12,368 nt of DNA from Clostridia bacterium (GCA_024404655.1 JAKSPR010000047.1:1-12368), one strand, 5' to 3'; shown: positions 1 to 7,866, counted from the first letter of the stretch. The notes: a model not told the origin generated them from the letters alone. Numbers and translations: made by a program.

Positions 1-131
1 GCCAGCAGGTCCGCCTGCCCGATAATACCTGATCCCGGTCAAGGACGAAAGGTGACAGGTTTTGTGGCTTTCGCCGTCTTATAACGACGATTTTGCTTCG
101 CAAAACCAGCCCCAATTCCCAAAGAAAGGAA

Positions 132-150
132 GCTTTCGCAAAGCGAAAGC
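132..150 (+). promoter_or_regulatory. Hairpin between Shine-Dalgarno site and start of the MacB-like gene
   Basis: The sequence GCTTTCGC-AAA-GCGAAAGC forms a perfect 8-base-pair stem with a 3-base loop. It sits directly after a purine-rich Shine-Dalgarno-like stretch (AAAGAAAGGAAG, 121-132) and 13 bases before the ATG at 164. Folding would shorten an otherwise too long spacer to a usable distance. A second small perfect hairpin (TTTTGC-TTC-GCAAAA) lies at 91-105. That the structure acts on translation is inference; if translation instead starts at the TTG at 62, both hairpins lie inside the coding region. Confidence 0.45.
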
Positions 151-163
151 CCTGAATGATTCT

Positions 164-1282
164 ATGAAATACTTTCGCGTATCGCCGGAGCGAAGAAGGG
201 AAAACCGCATCATGTGGTGCGTCTGTGCCGCATGTGTGCTCTTTGCCGCGCTCTTCGCCCTCGGCTATGCCGGTATCCGCAGCCAGGCAAAGGGCGTCCC
301 GGGCTCCGATACCGCAGAACGGTGGACCGCATCTGACAGCCCGTACCACTATTCCCACCTCTCGGCTTATTTCGGCGACAGCGCCGCGTTCTCCATGGAT
401 ACGCTGTATTCCAGAAGAATGCAGCTTGCCGTCAAGCTGGAGGAAAACGCCATATCAGCAGCCAATCCGGGCGCAAGAACATACTTCGATTGCTTCACAG
501 GGGAAACGTATATCTCCCTGCAGGCTGTCAGAGGCACCGCCCAGGTTCTCGCCACAGCCGCAGGCGGCGCATTCTTCTATTTTCATCCCATGGAACTGGT
601 CAGCGGCGCTTATTTTTCAGAGGATGACGTGGATGTCAATACCGTGATCCTCGATGAGTATGCCGCATGGCAGCTCTTCGGCGCAATCGACGTGACCGGC
701 CTGGACGTCACACTGCAGGATCAGCCGTTCAAAATCGTCGGCGTCGTCCGCTCCCCCGAAAATCCCGTGGATAAACTCGCATACGGAGATAATTCCCGCG
801 TATATATCAATTATAAGGGGCTGCATTTCGTGCAGGGCTTCGATTCCATCACGACGTATGAGGTTCTGCTGCCCAATCCCATCAAGGACTTTGCCGCGAA
901 ACTCGTTTCGGAGACCTTCGGGATCACGGAGAAAAGCAGGGATGCCGTCGTATATGACAGCACCACCCGATTTGCTTTTGAAACCCTGGCCAAACAGGTG
1001 ACAGGCCTGTTTGAGCGGTCCATGAGACGCGATAAGGTCATGCCCCCGTGGTGGGAAAACGCAGCAAGAGTTGCAGAGACCAAGTCTGTCGTCATCGCGG
1101 GACTTGCCGCCGCCGCAGGGATCCTTGCGGGTATTCTGCTGGCAGCCTTCGTTGTGCTCTGGTTCCGCGTCCATCCTGTTCGCGTAAAAGCAATTTATGA
1201 ATACTTTGATGAAAAGGCCGAGCGGAAACGCATGAAGAAGTGGGTTCTCACCCACTCGGATGATAAGGGCCTCGGCAAATAA
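164..1282 (+). CDS. Two-helix membrane protein with MacB-like extracytoplasmic domain
   Basis: The 372-residue protein has a basic N-terminus (RRRENR), a first membrane helix at about residues 17-37, a large outside domain at about 38-300, a second helix at about 308-333 and a basic cytoplasmic tail. The outside domain has the hallmarks of the MacB periplasmic core domain of ABC exporters: a G-x-Y/F-F-S-E-x-D segment, then V-I-L-D-E-x-A-A-x-x-L-F-G, then F-K-I-V-G-V-V near residues 189-195. Unlike full MacB permeases it has one helix after this domain instead of three, so the FtsX part is missing. It may work with a partner permease encoded upstream, beyond the window. The start is uncertain. 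ATG 164 follows a Shine-Dalgarno-like stretch and hairpin; a TTG at 62 with AAAGGTGA before it would give 406 residues; ATG 212 is also possible. The substrate is unknown. It lies 58 bases before the lipoprotein gene, and the two are probably co-transcribed. Confidence 0.75.
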   Translation: MKYFRVSPERRRENRIMWCVCAACVLFAALFALGYAGIRSQAKGVPGSDTAERWTASDSPYHYSHLSAYFGDSAAFSMDTLYSRRMQLAVKLEENAISAANPGARTYFDCFTGETYISLQAVRGTAQVLATAAGGAFFYFHPMELVSGAYFSEDDVDVNTVILDEYAAWQLFGAIDVTGLDVTLQDQPFKIVGVVRSPENPVDKLAYGDNSRVYINYKGLHFVQGFDSITTYEVLLPNPIKDFAAKLVSETFGITEKSRDAVVYDSTTRFAFETLAKQVTGLFERSMRRDKVMPPWWENAARVAETKSVVIAGLAAAAGILAGILLAAFVVLWFRVHPVRVKAIYEYFDEKAERKRMKKWVLTHSDDKGLGK

Positions 1283-1340
1283 TCCGGTGCTCCCGAATCC
1301 ATATAACCGAAATAACCCCGAAAGGATCCAATAAACTATT

Positions 1341-3818
1341 ATGAAAAACAAATTCACGCAAAGCTGCACCCTGCTCCTCCTCGCAGCAGCCATAGCAGCC
1401 CCCGCCGTAACCATGACAGGCTGCGGAAAGAAAAACGAACCGGTCAAGAGCAAACCCACAAACGTATACCGCAGCGAGGTCATCGAGAGCGCATCGTTCA
1501 ATTATAACACTGAGACGTCCTCCGCCCATAAGGAACTGGAGAACATTTACGGCGTCGGCGATAAGGTCATCATCACAGGCTATGACTACGATGATAACTG
1601 GAACGCAGAGAAGTTCTCCTATTTCATTGATACCACGACAGGAGAACGCTCCGAGGTCAGACTGCCCAGCGTCGGAGAGGATATGTACCCCAATGACACC
1701 ATCTATGCCGCCAATGGTACGATCTGGACCACCTACGGCAAATGGGGATACGATGAGGCAACCGATACCTATTCCGAGGACCTGTTCCTCTATCACTACG
1801 CACAGGACGGCAGCATCATTGGAAGCGCAAGCGTTTATGATATCATGAACGCAAAGAAAAACGAGGACTACCTGTATATCAACAATATGACCGCAGTCGA
1901 TGACAGCCTGTATCTCAGCATGGAGCAGGGACTTTTCGTCATCGGTCCGGACCTGTCCATCACGGGTAAAGTGGAGATCAATAATCTTGGTTATGTGGAC
2001 CGCGTCATTGCCCGCGATAAGGACCTGCTCATCTCCTATACCACCAGCACAGACTGGACAAGACAGATCGTGCCGCTGGATCCTGCCACCATGCAGATGG
2101 GCGCACCCATCAAGATGACGGGCGTCATAGAGAACAATCTTTACAGCGCCATGCCGTCTGAGACCTATGATTTCGTCTATTCCGATACCGTCGGCGTATA
2201 CGGCTATGATATCGCGACCGATACCAAGACGGAACTGCTGAACTGGATCAACTCCGATATCGACGCATCCTCCATCCGCTCCACGTATATCGCACCCGAC
2301 GGTGTCATTTACGCCATGTTCAATGACTGGGAAACGGATACCTCGACCCAGACCGTCATGAAGATGACCCGGATCCCCGATGAGGAAGTCAAAGAGAAAT
2401 ACATCCTCACCTACGGCACCCTGTATCTGGATTATAACATGCGCAAGCAGATCATCGCGTTCAATAAGCAGAGCGAGGAATACCGCATTATCATCCGCGA
2501 TTACTCCGAGTACAACACCGAAGATAACCAGTGGACCGGCGGTCTGACCGAATTCAAGAACGACCTTCTGGTGGGCAATATCCCCGATATCCTGCAGATC
2601 ACCGCGGATATGCCGTATCAGGATTACGCAAACAAGGGCCTGTTTGCAGACCTCAATCCCATGATCGACGCCGATCCCACCATCGACCGCGCCGATCTTT
2701 ACGAAAATATCCTGAATGCCATGACCCTCGACGGCAAGCTTTATGAAATTGCTCCGTCATTCAATGTTGAAACGATTGTCGGCAAGAGCTCCATCGTCGG
2801 TGATAACGACGGCTGGACCATTGAAGAAATGCGCAAAGCTGCCGCTGCCGCCGGTCTTGAGAAGGATCCCTTCAACGGCGATCTCACCCGGGAGCAGTTC
2901 TTAACGGGCATTCTGACCCTGACCCGCGACCAGTTCGTCAACAAGGATACCGGTGAGTGTTATTTTGACACGCCCGAATTCATCGACATTCTGAAATACT
3001 CCGCAGGTCTGCCGGAAAAGAGCATCTACGAAGATATCAACTGGGACGAGATCGACGAAAACTTCTGGACCGACCGTGAAATGGCATATCGTATGGGTAC
3101 CGCCATGCTGGCTATGGCTTCCTTCGGCGACTACCGTGATTTCTGGCGCATCCAGCAGGGCCAGTTCGGCGAGAAGATCTCCTTCGTCGGCTTCCCCAAC
3201 GCATCACGCAACGGCAACGGCATCATGCTCTCAAATGAGATTGCCATCAGCTCCAAGAGCAGCTGTCAGGAAGGCGCATGGGCGTTCCTCTCCTACTATC
3301 TGAACTGGAACAAATCCCAGAATCCGGAAAACTCCTATCAGTTCTCCATCTTCCGTTCTGCCAATGAAGCAAAAGCACAGACCGCGCTGGAATACTATGA
3401 TAAGTGGTGGAACGGCGGCATCATCGGCGGCGGAGGCGGCATCTGGATCGAAGATGACATGGCTGTTGCAGAAGTTACTGAAGAGAACGATGATGATACC
3501 ATCGAAGTACCTGTTGCTCCCCTGCCCGTCGACAAGCCTGCAGTACCCGGCGGATACGAGGACTGGGATCCCGATGAAAAGCACTGGGGCTACTACATCG
3601 GCAATCAGTATATTGACATCGGCATGATGACGCAGGACGCTGTGGATCATGTGAACCGGATGCTGGAGTCTCTGACGCAGGTTTACAGAACCGATAACAC
3701 GATGATGGATATCATCATGGAGGAAGCTTCTGCGTTCTACGCAGGACAGAAGCCCGCAGAAGAAGCGGCAAGACTGATCCAGTCCCGCGTGAGACTGTAC
3801 GTCAGCGAAAGCAGATAA
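1341..3818 (+). CDS. Lipoprotein: propeller-like N-terminal half fused to ABC solute-binding domain
   Basis: The 825-residue protein starts with a lipoprotein signal: Lys-rich N-terminus, hydrophobic core, and lipobox M-T-G-C with the acylated Cys at residue 28. It should be anchored on the outer face of the membrane. Residues ~45-350 consist of repeated beta-rich segments with Tyr/Asp/Trp motifs, suggestive of a beta-propeller sensor fold. From about residue 354 (L-T-Y-G) it resembles family 1 extracellular solute-binding proteins (MalE-like): I-I-A-F-N-K-Q, then P-D-I-L-Q-I, then Y-E-I-A-P-S-F, ending in the usual helical I-I-x-E-E-A-x-x-F-Y-A-G-Q-K. A glycine-rich then acidic/proline-rich insert sits at ~691-745, inside the binding domain. 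A sugar or oligosaccharide ligand is plausible but not shown. The ribosome site AAAGGA (1321-1326) lies a rather long 14 bases before the ATG. No ABC permease of the sugar type lies nearby. A strong terminator follows. Confidence 0.85.
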   Translation: MKNKFTQSCTLLLLAAAIAAPAVTMTGCGKKNEPVKSKPTNVYRSEVIESASFNYNTETSSAHKELENIYGVGDKVIITGYDYDDNWNAEKFSYFIDTTTGERSEVRLPSVGEDMYPNDTIYAANGTIWTTYGKWGYDEATDTYSEDLFLYHYAQDGSIIGSASVYDIMNAKKNEDYLYINNMTAVDDSLYLSMEQGLFVIGPDLSITGKVEINNLGYVDRVIARDKDLLISYTTSTDWTRQIVPLDPATMQMGAPIKMTGVIENNLYSAMPSETYDFVYSDTVGVYGYDIATDTKTELLNWINSDIDASSIRSTYIAPDGVIYAMFNDWETDTSTQTVMKMTRIPDEEVKEKYILTYGTLYLDYNMRKQIIAFNKQSEEYRIIIRDYSEYNTEDNQWTGGLTEFKNDLLVGNIPDILQITADMPYQDYANKGLFADLNPMIDADPTIDRADLYENILNAMTLDGKLYEIAPSFNVETIVGKSSIVGDNDGWTIEEMRKAAAAAGLEKDPFNGDLTREQFLTGILTLTRDQFVNKDTGECYFDTPEFIDILKYSAGLPEKSIYEDINWDEIDENFWTDREMAYRMGTAMLAMASFGDYRDFWRIQQGQFGEKISFVGFPNASRNGNGIMLSNEIAISSKSSCQEGAWAFLSYYLNWNKSQNPENSYQFSIFRSANEAKAQTALEYYDKWWNGGIIGGGGGIWIEDDMAVAEVTEENDDDTIEVPVAPLPVDKPAVPGGYEDWDPDEKHWGYYIGNQYIDIGMMTQDAVDHVNRMLESLTQVYRTDNTMMDIIMEEASAFYAGQKPAEEAARLIQSRVRLYVSESR

Positions 3819-3852
3819 TTCTCCCATATCACGATTGATTCTCAAAATACAG

Positions 3853-3893
3853 AACACCGGAAACAGGAACAAAACCTGCTTCCGGTGTTTTTT
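3853..3893 (+). terminator. Rho-independent terminator after the lipoprotein gene
   Basis: The 10-base arms AACACCGGAA and TTCCGGTGTT pair perfectly. Inside them a CAGG/CCTG stem continues with small asymmetries and a 7-base A-rich loop, and a run of six T follows (3888-3893). It ends plus-strand transcription between two convergent genes. On the minus strand the downstream T-run is poor, so it is probably not an efficient terminator for the acyltransferase gene that ends at 3903. Confidence 0.93.
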
Positions 3894-3902
3894 GATGGCT
3901 GT

Positions 3903-5168
3903 TTATTTTGATTTTGTGATCTTAAAAATTTCCTCCGCTGCCAGCCGTGTTTTCGCAACGACATCCTGCGAGGTTTCGGGGAAACAGTAGTAAAGGGCAT
4001 TGTGGTCGCCGATGCAGATCATATCGCCCAGCTCATACCAGAAATAATCGGAATAAAGGGAGTAGGATGCCAGCGGCTTGTGGGTATAATCCAACGCACC
4101 GCCGCAGCCGGTCAGACGGAACCCGTCTTTGTCATGGTGCAGATGACCTTCACCCACTTCATAGACCGCTTTGGTATTGACCATCATACGGATTTTCACA
4201 GGGATGTCAAGGGAATAGGTGCCGTCGAGAATTTCCTGTCTGACACATTCCCGCTCCCATCGGTACCAGTCGGGGATGTGGGGATATTCGGTGCCCCCTG
4301 TCACAGCCTGCATCTGTCCGTTTTCCAGAAGCTCCCATGTTTTTCCGCAGCAGCCGCACTGCAGCGTGATGCCGGAGGCTTTCATGGAACCTTCACATCC
4401 GCAGGAGGGACAGCGGTAAAGCACACGGTTCAGTCCCTCTGCGCGCGTGGACTCCGTGATCTTCACACCGCGTTCCAGCTGCTCCGCAAAGTTATCAAAG
4501 GAGAACTGCTCCCGTAGAATCTCATTGATGGCGTCAGGCGTCATCGCGGCGATTTCTTCCTTGGTGAGAAGACATGTCATATCCGCAGAAACATCGGTTT
4601 TCCGCAGTCTGAGACCATTATAAAGGGGATCCCGCAGAAATGCTCCGTGGGTACGGATCATCACCACCGGCACATTCAGACGCCTGATCAGCATACCGAG
4701 GGAATCCGGCAGCGGGGTAGCTGTACCGTCAAAGGAGTAGCTTGCTTCCGGATACATGAGAATGGAACTTTTCAGGGTCTTCACGGTATACATCATATCC
4801 CGCACAAGGGCGAGATCGGTGATGAATTTCTTGGTCGGAATACAGCCCAGATTCCGCATCAGCCACTCCTTGCCCACAAATCCGTCGGAGGTGCAGACGA
4901 TATTGAAGGGCTTCGGATACCAGAGGGTGGAGGCAATTTTCAGATCAATGAAGCTGGAATGGTTCATGAGGATCAGACAGGGTTCCCCGTCTGAAATCTT
5001 CTCCATGCCGTGCTTTTCACAGGTGAAATGCACCTGTTTCAGTTCTCCCCCGGAGAGTACCTTCAGGAGCGTGCGGAAGAACGGATTCGGTTTCTTCGGC
5101 TGCCTGTGCTTCGGCCGCGGCATTGCGGAAACTTCCGGATAGCTGCTCACCGCTGTTTTGATTTTCAT
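3903..5168 (-). CDS. PlsC-type acyltransferase with internal zinc ribbon and extra C-terminal domain
   Basis: The 421-residue protein has the lysophospholipid acyltransferase blocks. N-H-S-S-F-I-D at 69-75 holds the catalytic H-x4-D pair (H70, D75). Y-P-E-A-S-Y-S near 139-145 corresponds to the P-E-G block that binds the phosphate of the acceptor, with Ala in place of Gly. V-P-V-V-M-I-R at 166-172 is the last block. By family it should acylate a glycerol-3-phosphate or lyso-lipid type acceptor at the inner membrane. Unusual for PlsC (usually ~200-260 residues) is a zinc ribbon (C253-x2-C256 ... C271-x2-C274), followed by ~145 residues rich in Tyr/Trp that could be a small lipid- or PH-like beta domain (weak guess). 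There is no evident signal peptide, and the N-terminus is basic (R-P-K-H-R-Q-P-K-K). The start is set by AAGGAGGT (5177-5184) and a consensus promoter. The acceptor is unknown. Confidence 0.85.
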   Translation of the reverse strand: MKIKTAVSSYPEVSAMPRPKHRQPKKPNPFFRTLLKVLSGGELKQVHFTCEKHGMEKISDGEPCLILMNHSSFIDLKIASTLWYPKPFNIVCTSDGFVGKEWLMRNLGCIPTKKFITDLALVRDMMYTVKTLKSSILMYPEASYSFDGTATPLPDSLGMLIRRLNVPVVMIRTHGAFLRDPLYNGLRLRKTDVSADMTCLLTKEEIAAMTPDAINEILREQFSFDNFAEQLERGVKITESTRAEGLNRVLYRCPSCGCEGSMKASGITLQCGCCGKTWELLENGQMQAVTGGTEYPHIPDWYRWERECVRQEILDGTYSLDIPVKIRMMVNTKAVYEVGEGHLHHDKDGFRLTGCGGALDYTHKPLASYSLYSDYFWYELGDMICIGDHNALYYCFPETSQDVVAKTRLAAEEIFKITKSK

Positions 5169-5176
5169 GGGACAGA

Positions 5177-5184
5177 ACCTCCTT
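5177..5184 (-). promoter_or_regulatory. Ribosome binding site of the acyltransferase gene
   Basis: On the minus strand the sequence reads AGGAGGTT, a near-perfect Shine-Dalgarno match, 8 bases before the ATG at 5168. It fixes the start at the first Met rather than at Met16 further in. Confidence 0.85.
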
Positions 5185-5197
5185 CTGCTTTTTCCCC

Positions 5198-5226
5198 ATT
5201 ATAGCAGAAGGCGGCGGGGATGTCAA
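5198..5226 (-). promoter_or_regulatory. Consensus sigma-A promoter of the acyltransferase gene
   Basis: On the minus strand TTGACA (5221-5226) is followed after exactly 17 bases by TATAAT (5198-5203), both full consensus hexamers. Transcription would start near 5190, giving a leader of roughly 20 bases that holds the ribosome site. It lies in the 128-base gap after the nucleotidyltransferase gene, so the acyltransferase can be expressed independently even if read-through also occurs. A second TTGACA on the same strand (5235-5240) has no matching -10. Confidence 0.9.
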
Positions 5227-5296
5227 TGTTTTCGTGTCAAAATGATTATCCGCTGTAAAGGCTGCATCCGACCAACAGAAATTTTTACCAAAAACC

Positions 5297-7747
5297 TCAG
5301 ATTTTCAGCAGATCCTTTGCCATCTCACACAGAGCTTCCCCTTCTTCTGCCGAAAACGCATCCGCGATCACACGGAATCCGGGAGCTCTCGATGCCGTTA
5401 CCCGGACAGTAGTTCCGGAGGCGGGAGAGCCGTGCAGGACGACACCTTCCCGATCCGCACAGAATCGGTCTTCTTCCTCCGTCAGCCGCCGCAGCGCAGA
5501 TGCCGTCCCGGAGCCGACCGCGATCTTCTGACGGATACGGATGTGTTCCGGCGCATGCTCACCGAAGACCATAGCATATAACGCCGACAGGGAACACTCT
5601 TTTTCCGAGAGCAGTGCGGCGATCCGGCAGCCCAGCAGCACGCCGTCCCGCGCCTCCGGCAGAGCTTGTGTGCGCGCCCGCGGCGAGGACCGGTCCGAAG
5701 GCGCAGGACAGAGCGTATAGAAGGCAAAGGGAATTCCGTGAACCTGCAGAAGCTCCGTCACAAAGGCGGGAATCCCGAAGGGCAGGGAAAGGGTCTCATG
5801 CCGCCCGCTCAGTACCGCCCACAGCGCAAACAGCTCCCAGTGGGAATAAAGCCGCTCCGGCACGTCAAGGTCCGCCGCCGATAACAGTCCTTCACTGTCG
5901 TCAAGGGAGGACGCCGGGAAAAGATGAAAGAAGACCGGCGCATCCATAGAATGGATCCCACCCGCCCGGGTCAGCATCCGCGCAAGCAGAGCTTCTCCCG
6001 GCAGATTTCCCGTGCGGAACAGAAAGGGCTTCGGACGGTGGTGAAGATCGGGCTTTCCGAGATGCACGCTGTGCCGCGCCGCATACCCGTTTATGATCTC
6101 CTGCCTGTCAAGGAAAACAGGCTCAGCAGGCAGAGCAGTCTCTGCGGGCAAAGCCCCGGAACTGCCGTCACCGCCCGTCAAAACATCGGCAAGACAGCGA
6201 TCAAAAGCACGTTCTTCCTCTCTTGAAAAATAGAACCCGTCCGCGCCCGCAAGCAAAGCGGATAACCGCCCGTCCGTCACCGTAAGCAGCACATGGAGTA
6301 CGGATCGCCCGTCACGTCCATGTTCTGCCGGAACATCCCGGACTGCACAGAGTGGAAGGGCTTCCGGCCGCCCTTGGTCCTCCCCAGTCAGAAATACCCG
6401 GACACCGCTCCCGGCAGCGGAGCAGAGCAGCCCTTCCCTCAGGATCGCATAGACCGATCGCAGCGGCACATCCTCCCGCAGCACCGAGAGCAGAAGATCC
6501 TCCCGCCGCTCCTCCGCAGACCGCACAAGCACCCGGCAGAGCACCATGCAGAACGCCATATCCGGCATAAGCGGCATCCGGGGCGCGGAGAGATAACATC
6601 CCGTGTCGTGAAGATATCCGGCCCCGGTGTCTTTCTCCGCAGCACTCTTGGGTTCCCCATCGCAGGATACTCCGATTTTCCCGAAGGCAGGAACCGATGT
6701 CCCGGCAGCCAGATGCACACCGTCTTCGATCACGGCATGGGCCCCGATAACACAGCCTTCGCCGATCACAGCTCCGCGCCCGATCGTCACATGGGAGCAG
6801 AGAATCGCCCCTGTCACGGACGCTCCTGCCCCCAGCACCACATGGTCAAACAGAACACTGTCCCGCACCGAAGCTCCGACCGGGATGAAGCAGTTTTCCC
6901 CGACCGCGCTGCGGACGATGTGGGGCGGTGTATGCTCCCGCTTACCCGCAAACAGCGGAGAAACCGAGGATAATCCCCCCGATGCCATTGCAAGCACACA
7001 TCCCCGGAAGGATTCCGGTGTCCCGATATCACACCAGTAACCATTCATATCCCAGGCATAAAGCCCGCCGCTCCCATCCTCTTCCAGCGCTGCCGGGAAG
7101 ATGTCCCCGCCGAAATCCGAGGGGGAACTTTGGGGAATCCTATCAAGAAATTCTGCGGAAAGAAGATAAATTCCCGTGTTCACCGTGTCCGTGACATATT
7201 CCCGCGCCGCTGGCTTTTCCGAGAATCCCGTGATGCGTCCTTCCTTGTCCGCAAGCACCGTGCCGAAGGCTCCGGGCTCCGGAACATGTGCCGTCAGAAT
7301 GACCGCTCCCGCCGCCCGTCTGCGGAAAAAGGAAAGACACGCTTCCATATCGCAGGAGAAGACCGCGTCCCCGCTGAGCACCAGAACCGCGTCGTCTCCC
7401 GCTTCCCGGAAAGCGTCCCACGCCGCCCGCACACTGCCCGCCGTGCCGAGGGGAACATCGCTGTCCTCTTTGAGATAAGAGAGTGCGATCCCGTCGGATT
7501 CCGTTCCCAAAAGATCAGGAATCATCCCGCCCAGATACCGTACCGTGATCACCGCCCGGTCAAAGCCGCAGGAGGCGAGAAACTGTAAGATCCGCCGGAT
7601 CGCGGGAACCCCGTCCACCGGGATCAGAGGTTTCGGCATCGTGTCTGTGATCGGACGCAGCCGTGTCCCCTCTCCACCCGCCATGATGACGGGGAGAATA
7701 TGAATCTGATCGGCAGAAACCGGATTTTGCTTTTTTGCTTGTTCCAT
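5297..7747 (-). CDS. NDP-sugar nucleotidyltransferase / beta-helix / degenerate phosphomannomutase fusion
   Basis: The 816-residue protein has three parts. Residues ~15-255 are a nucleotidyltransferase with G-G-E-G-T-R-L-R-P (24-32), K39, G-D-x5-D (127-133), an E-K-P sugar-phosphate site (177-179) and Y-W-C-D-I-G-T. Residues ~275-352 are hexapeptide repeats of a left-handed beta-helix. Residues ~355-816 match the phosphohexomutase fold by pattern, but the catalytic Ser loop (T-A-S-H-N-P) and the D-x-D-x-D-R metal loop are not found, and the final R-P-S-G-T-E-P loop is replaced by T-A-S-R-A-P-G (784-790) before F-R-V-I-A-D-A. The layout resembles mannose-1-phosphate guanylyltransferase/phosphomannomutase fusions of cyanobacteria and actinobacteria. 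The mutase half is probably inactive or regulatory. The sugar and nucleotide are not certain. ATG 7747 has AGAAAGGAA before it and is preferred over ATG 7795, which would add 16 residues with a poorer site. No clear terminator follows. Confidence 0.85.
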   Translation of the reverse strand: MEQAKKQNPVSADQIHILPVIMAGGEGTRLRPITDTMPKPLIPVDGVPAIRRILQFLASCGFDRAVITVRYLGGMIPDLLGTESDGIALSYLKEDSDVPLGTAGSVRAAWDAFREAGDDAVLVLSGDAVFSCDMEACLSFFRRRAAGAVILTAHVPEPGAFGTVLADKEGRITGFSEKPAAREYVTDTVNTGIYLLSAEFLDRIPQSSPSDFGGDIFPAALEEDGSGGLYAWDMNGYWCDIGTPESFRGCVLAMASGGLSSVSPLFAGKREHTPPHIVRSAVGENCFIPVGASVRDSVLFDHVVLGAGASVTGAILCSHVTIGRGAVIGEGCVIGAHAVIEDGVHLAAGTSVPAFGKIGVSCDGEPKSAAEKDTGAGYLHDTGCYLSAPRMPLMPDMAFCMVLCRVLVRSAEERREDLLLSVLREDVPLRSVYAILREGLLCSAAGSGVRVFLTGEDQGRPEALPLCAVRDVPAEHGRDGRSVLHVLLTVTDGRLSALLAGADGFYFSREEERAFDRCLADVLTGGDGSSGALPAETALPAEPVFLDRQEIINGYAARHSVHLGKPDLHHRPKPFLFRTGNLPGEALLARMLTRAGGIHSMDAPVFFHLFPASSLDDSEGLLSAADLDVPERLYSHWELFALWAVLSGRHETLSLPFGIPAFVTELLQVHGIPFAFYTLCPAPSDRSSPRARTQALPEARDGVLLGCRIAALLSEKECSLSALYAMVFGEHAPEHIRIRQKIAVGSGTASALRRLTEEEDRFCADREGVVLHGSPASGTTVRVTASRAPGFRVIADAFSAEEGEALCEMAKDLLKI

Positions 7748-7763
7748 GATATCGTTCCTTTCT

Positions 7764-7810
7764 GTATGGAAATGTACGGTTAGTGTTTTCCGCATCCCCG
7801 CTTTCCATAC
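7764..7810 (-). repeat. 9-base inverted repeat in the leader of the nucleotidyltransferase gene
   Basis: GTATGGAAA (7764-7772) and TTTCCATAC (7802-7810) are perfect reverse complements separated by 29 bases. In minus-strand mRNA the second arm ends just before the AGAAAGGAA ribosome site, so it could be an operator or an RNA stem near the start. Function is not known. I found no convincing promoter for this gene in the divergent gap. Confidence 0.4.
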
Positions 7811-7837
7811 GGATTTCTGATTATTTCCATGAGACTA

Positions 7838-7866
7838 TGGACATTTTGCCGGGATAATGTTATACT
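7838..7866 (+). promoter_or_regulatory. Promoter of the phosphatase gene
   Basis: TGGACA (7838-7843) and TATACT (7861-7866) are separated by 17 bases, each one mismatch from consensus. A TG dinucleotide one base before the -10 gives an extended -10. Transcription would begin near 7873, a few bases before the ribosome site AAGGAAG (7881-7887), which lies 10 bases before the ATG at 7898. Confidence 0.75.

Noticed and set aside
3..32. A possible tail of an upstream plus-strand gene ending at a TGA
   Set aside because: Nine codons are too few to identify, and another frame stays open to 84. Neither can be supported.
617..1501. A 294-codon minus-strand frame across the MacB-like gene and the next gene start
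   Set aside because: It crosses an intergenic gap and a ribosome site of the plus-strand genes, and its translation is Cys/His-rich without a domain pattern. It is a shadow frame.
3231..3872. A 213-codon minus-strand frame over the end of the lipoprotein gene
   Set aside because: It starts inside the terminator stem region and is antisense to the conserved C-terminus of the solute-binding domain.
5241..5296. A terminator after the nucleotidyltransferase gene on the minus strand
   Set aside because: There are short T-runs but no stable stem before them, so I cannot call an intrinsic terminator.
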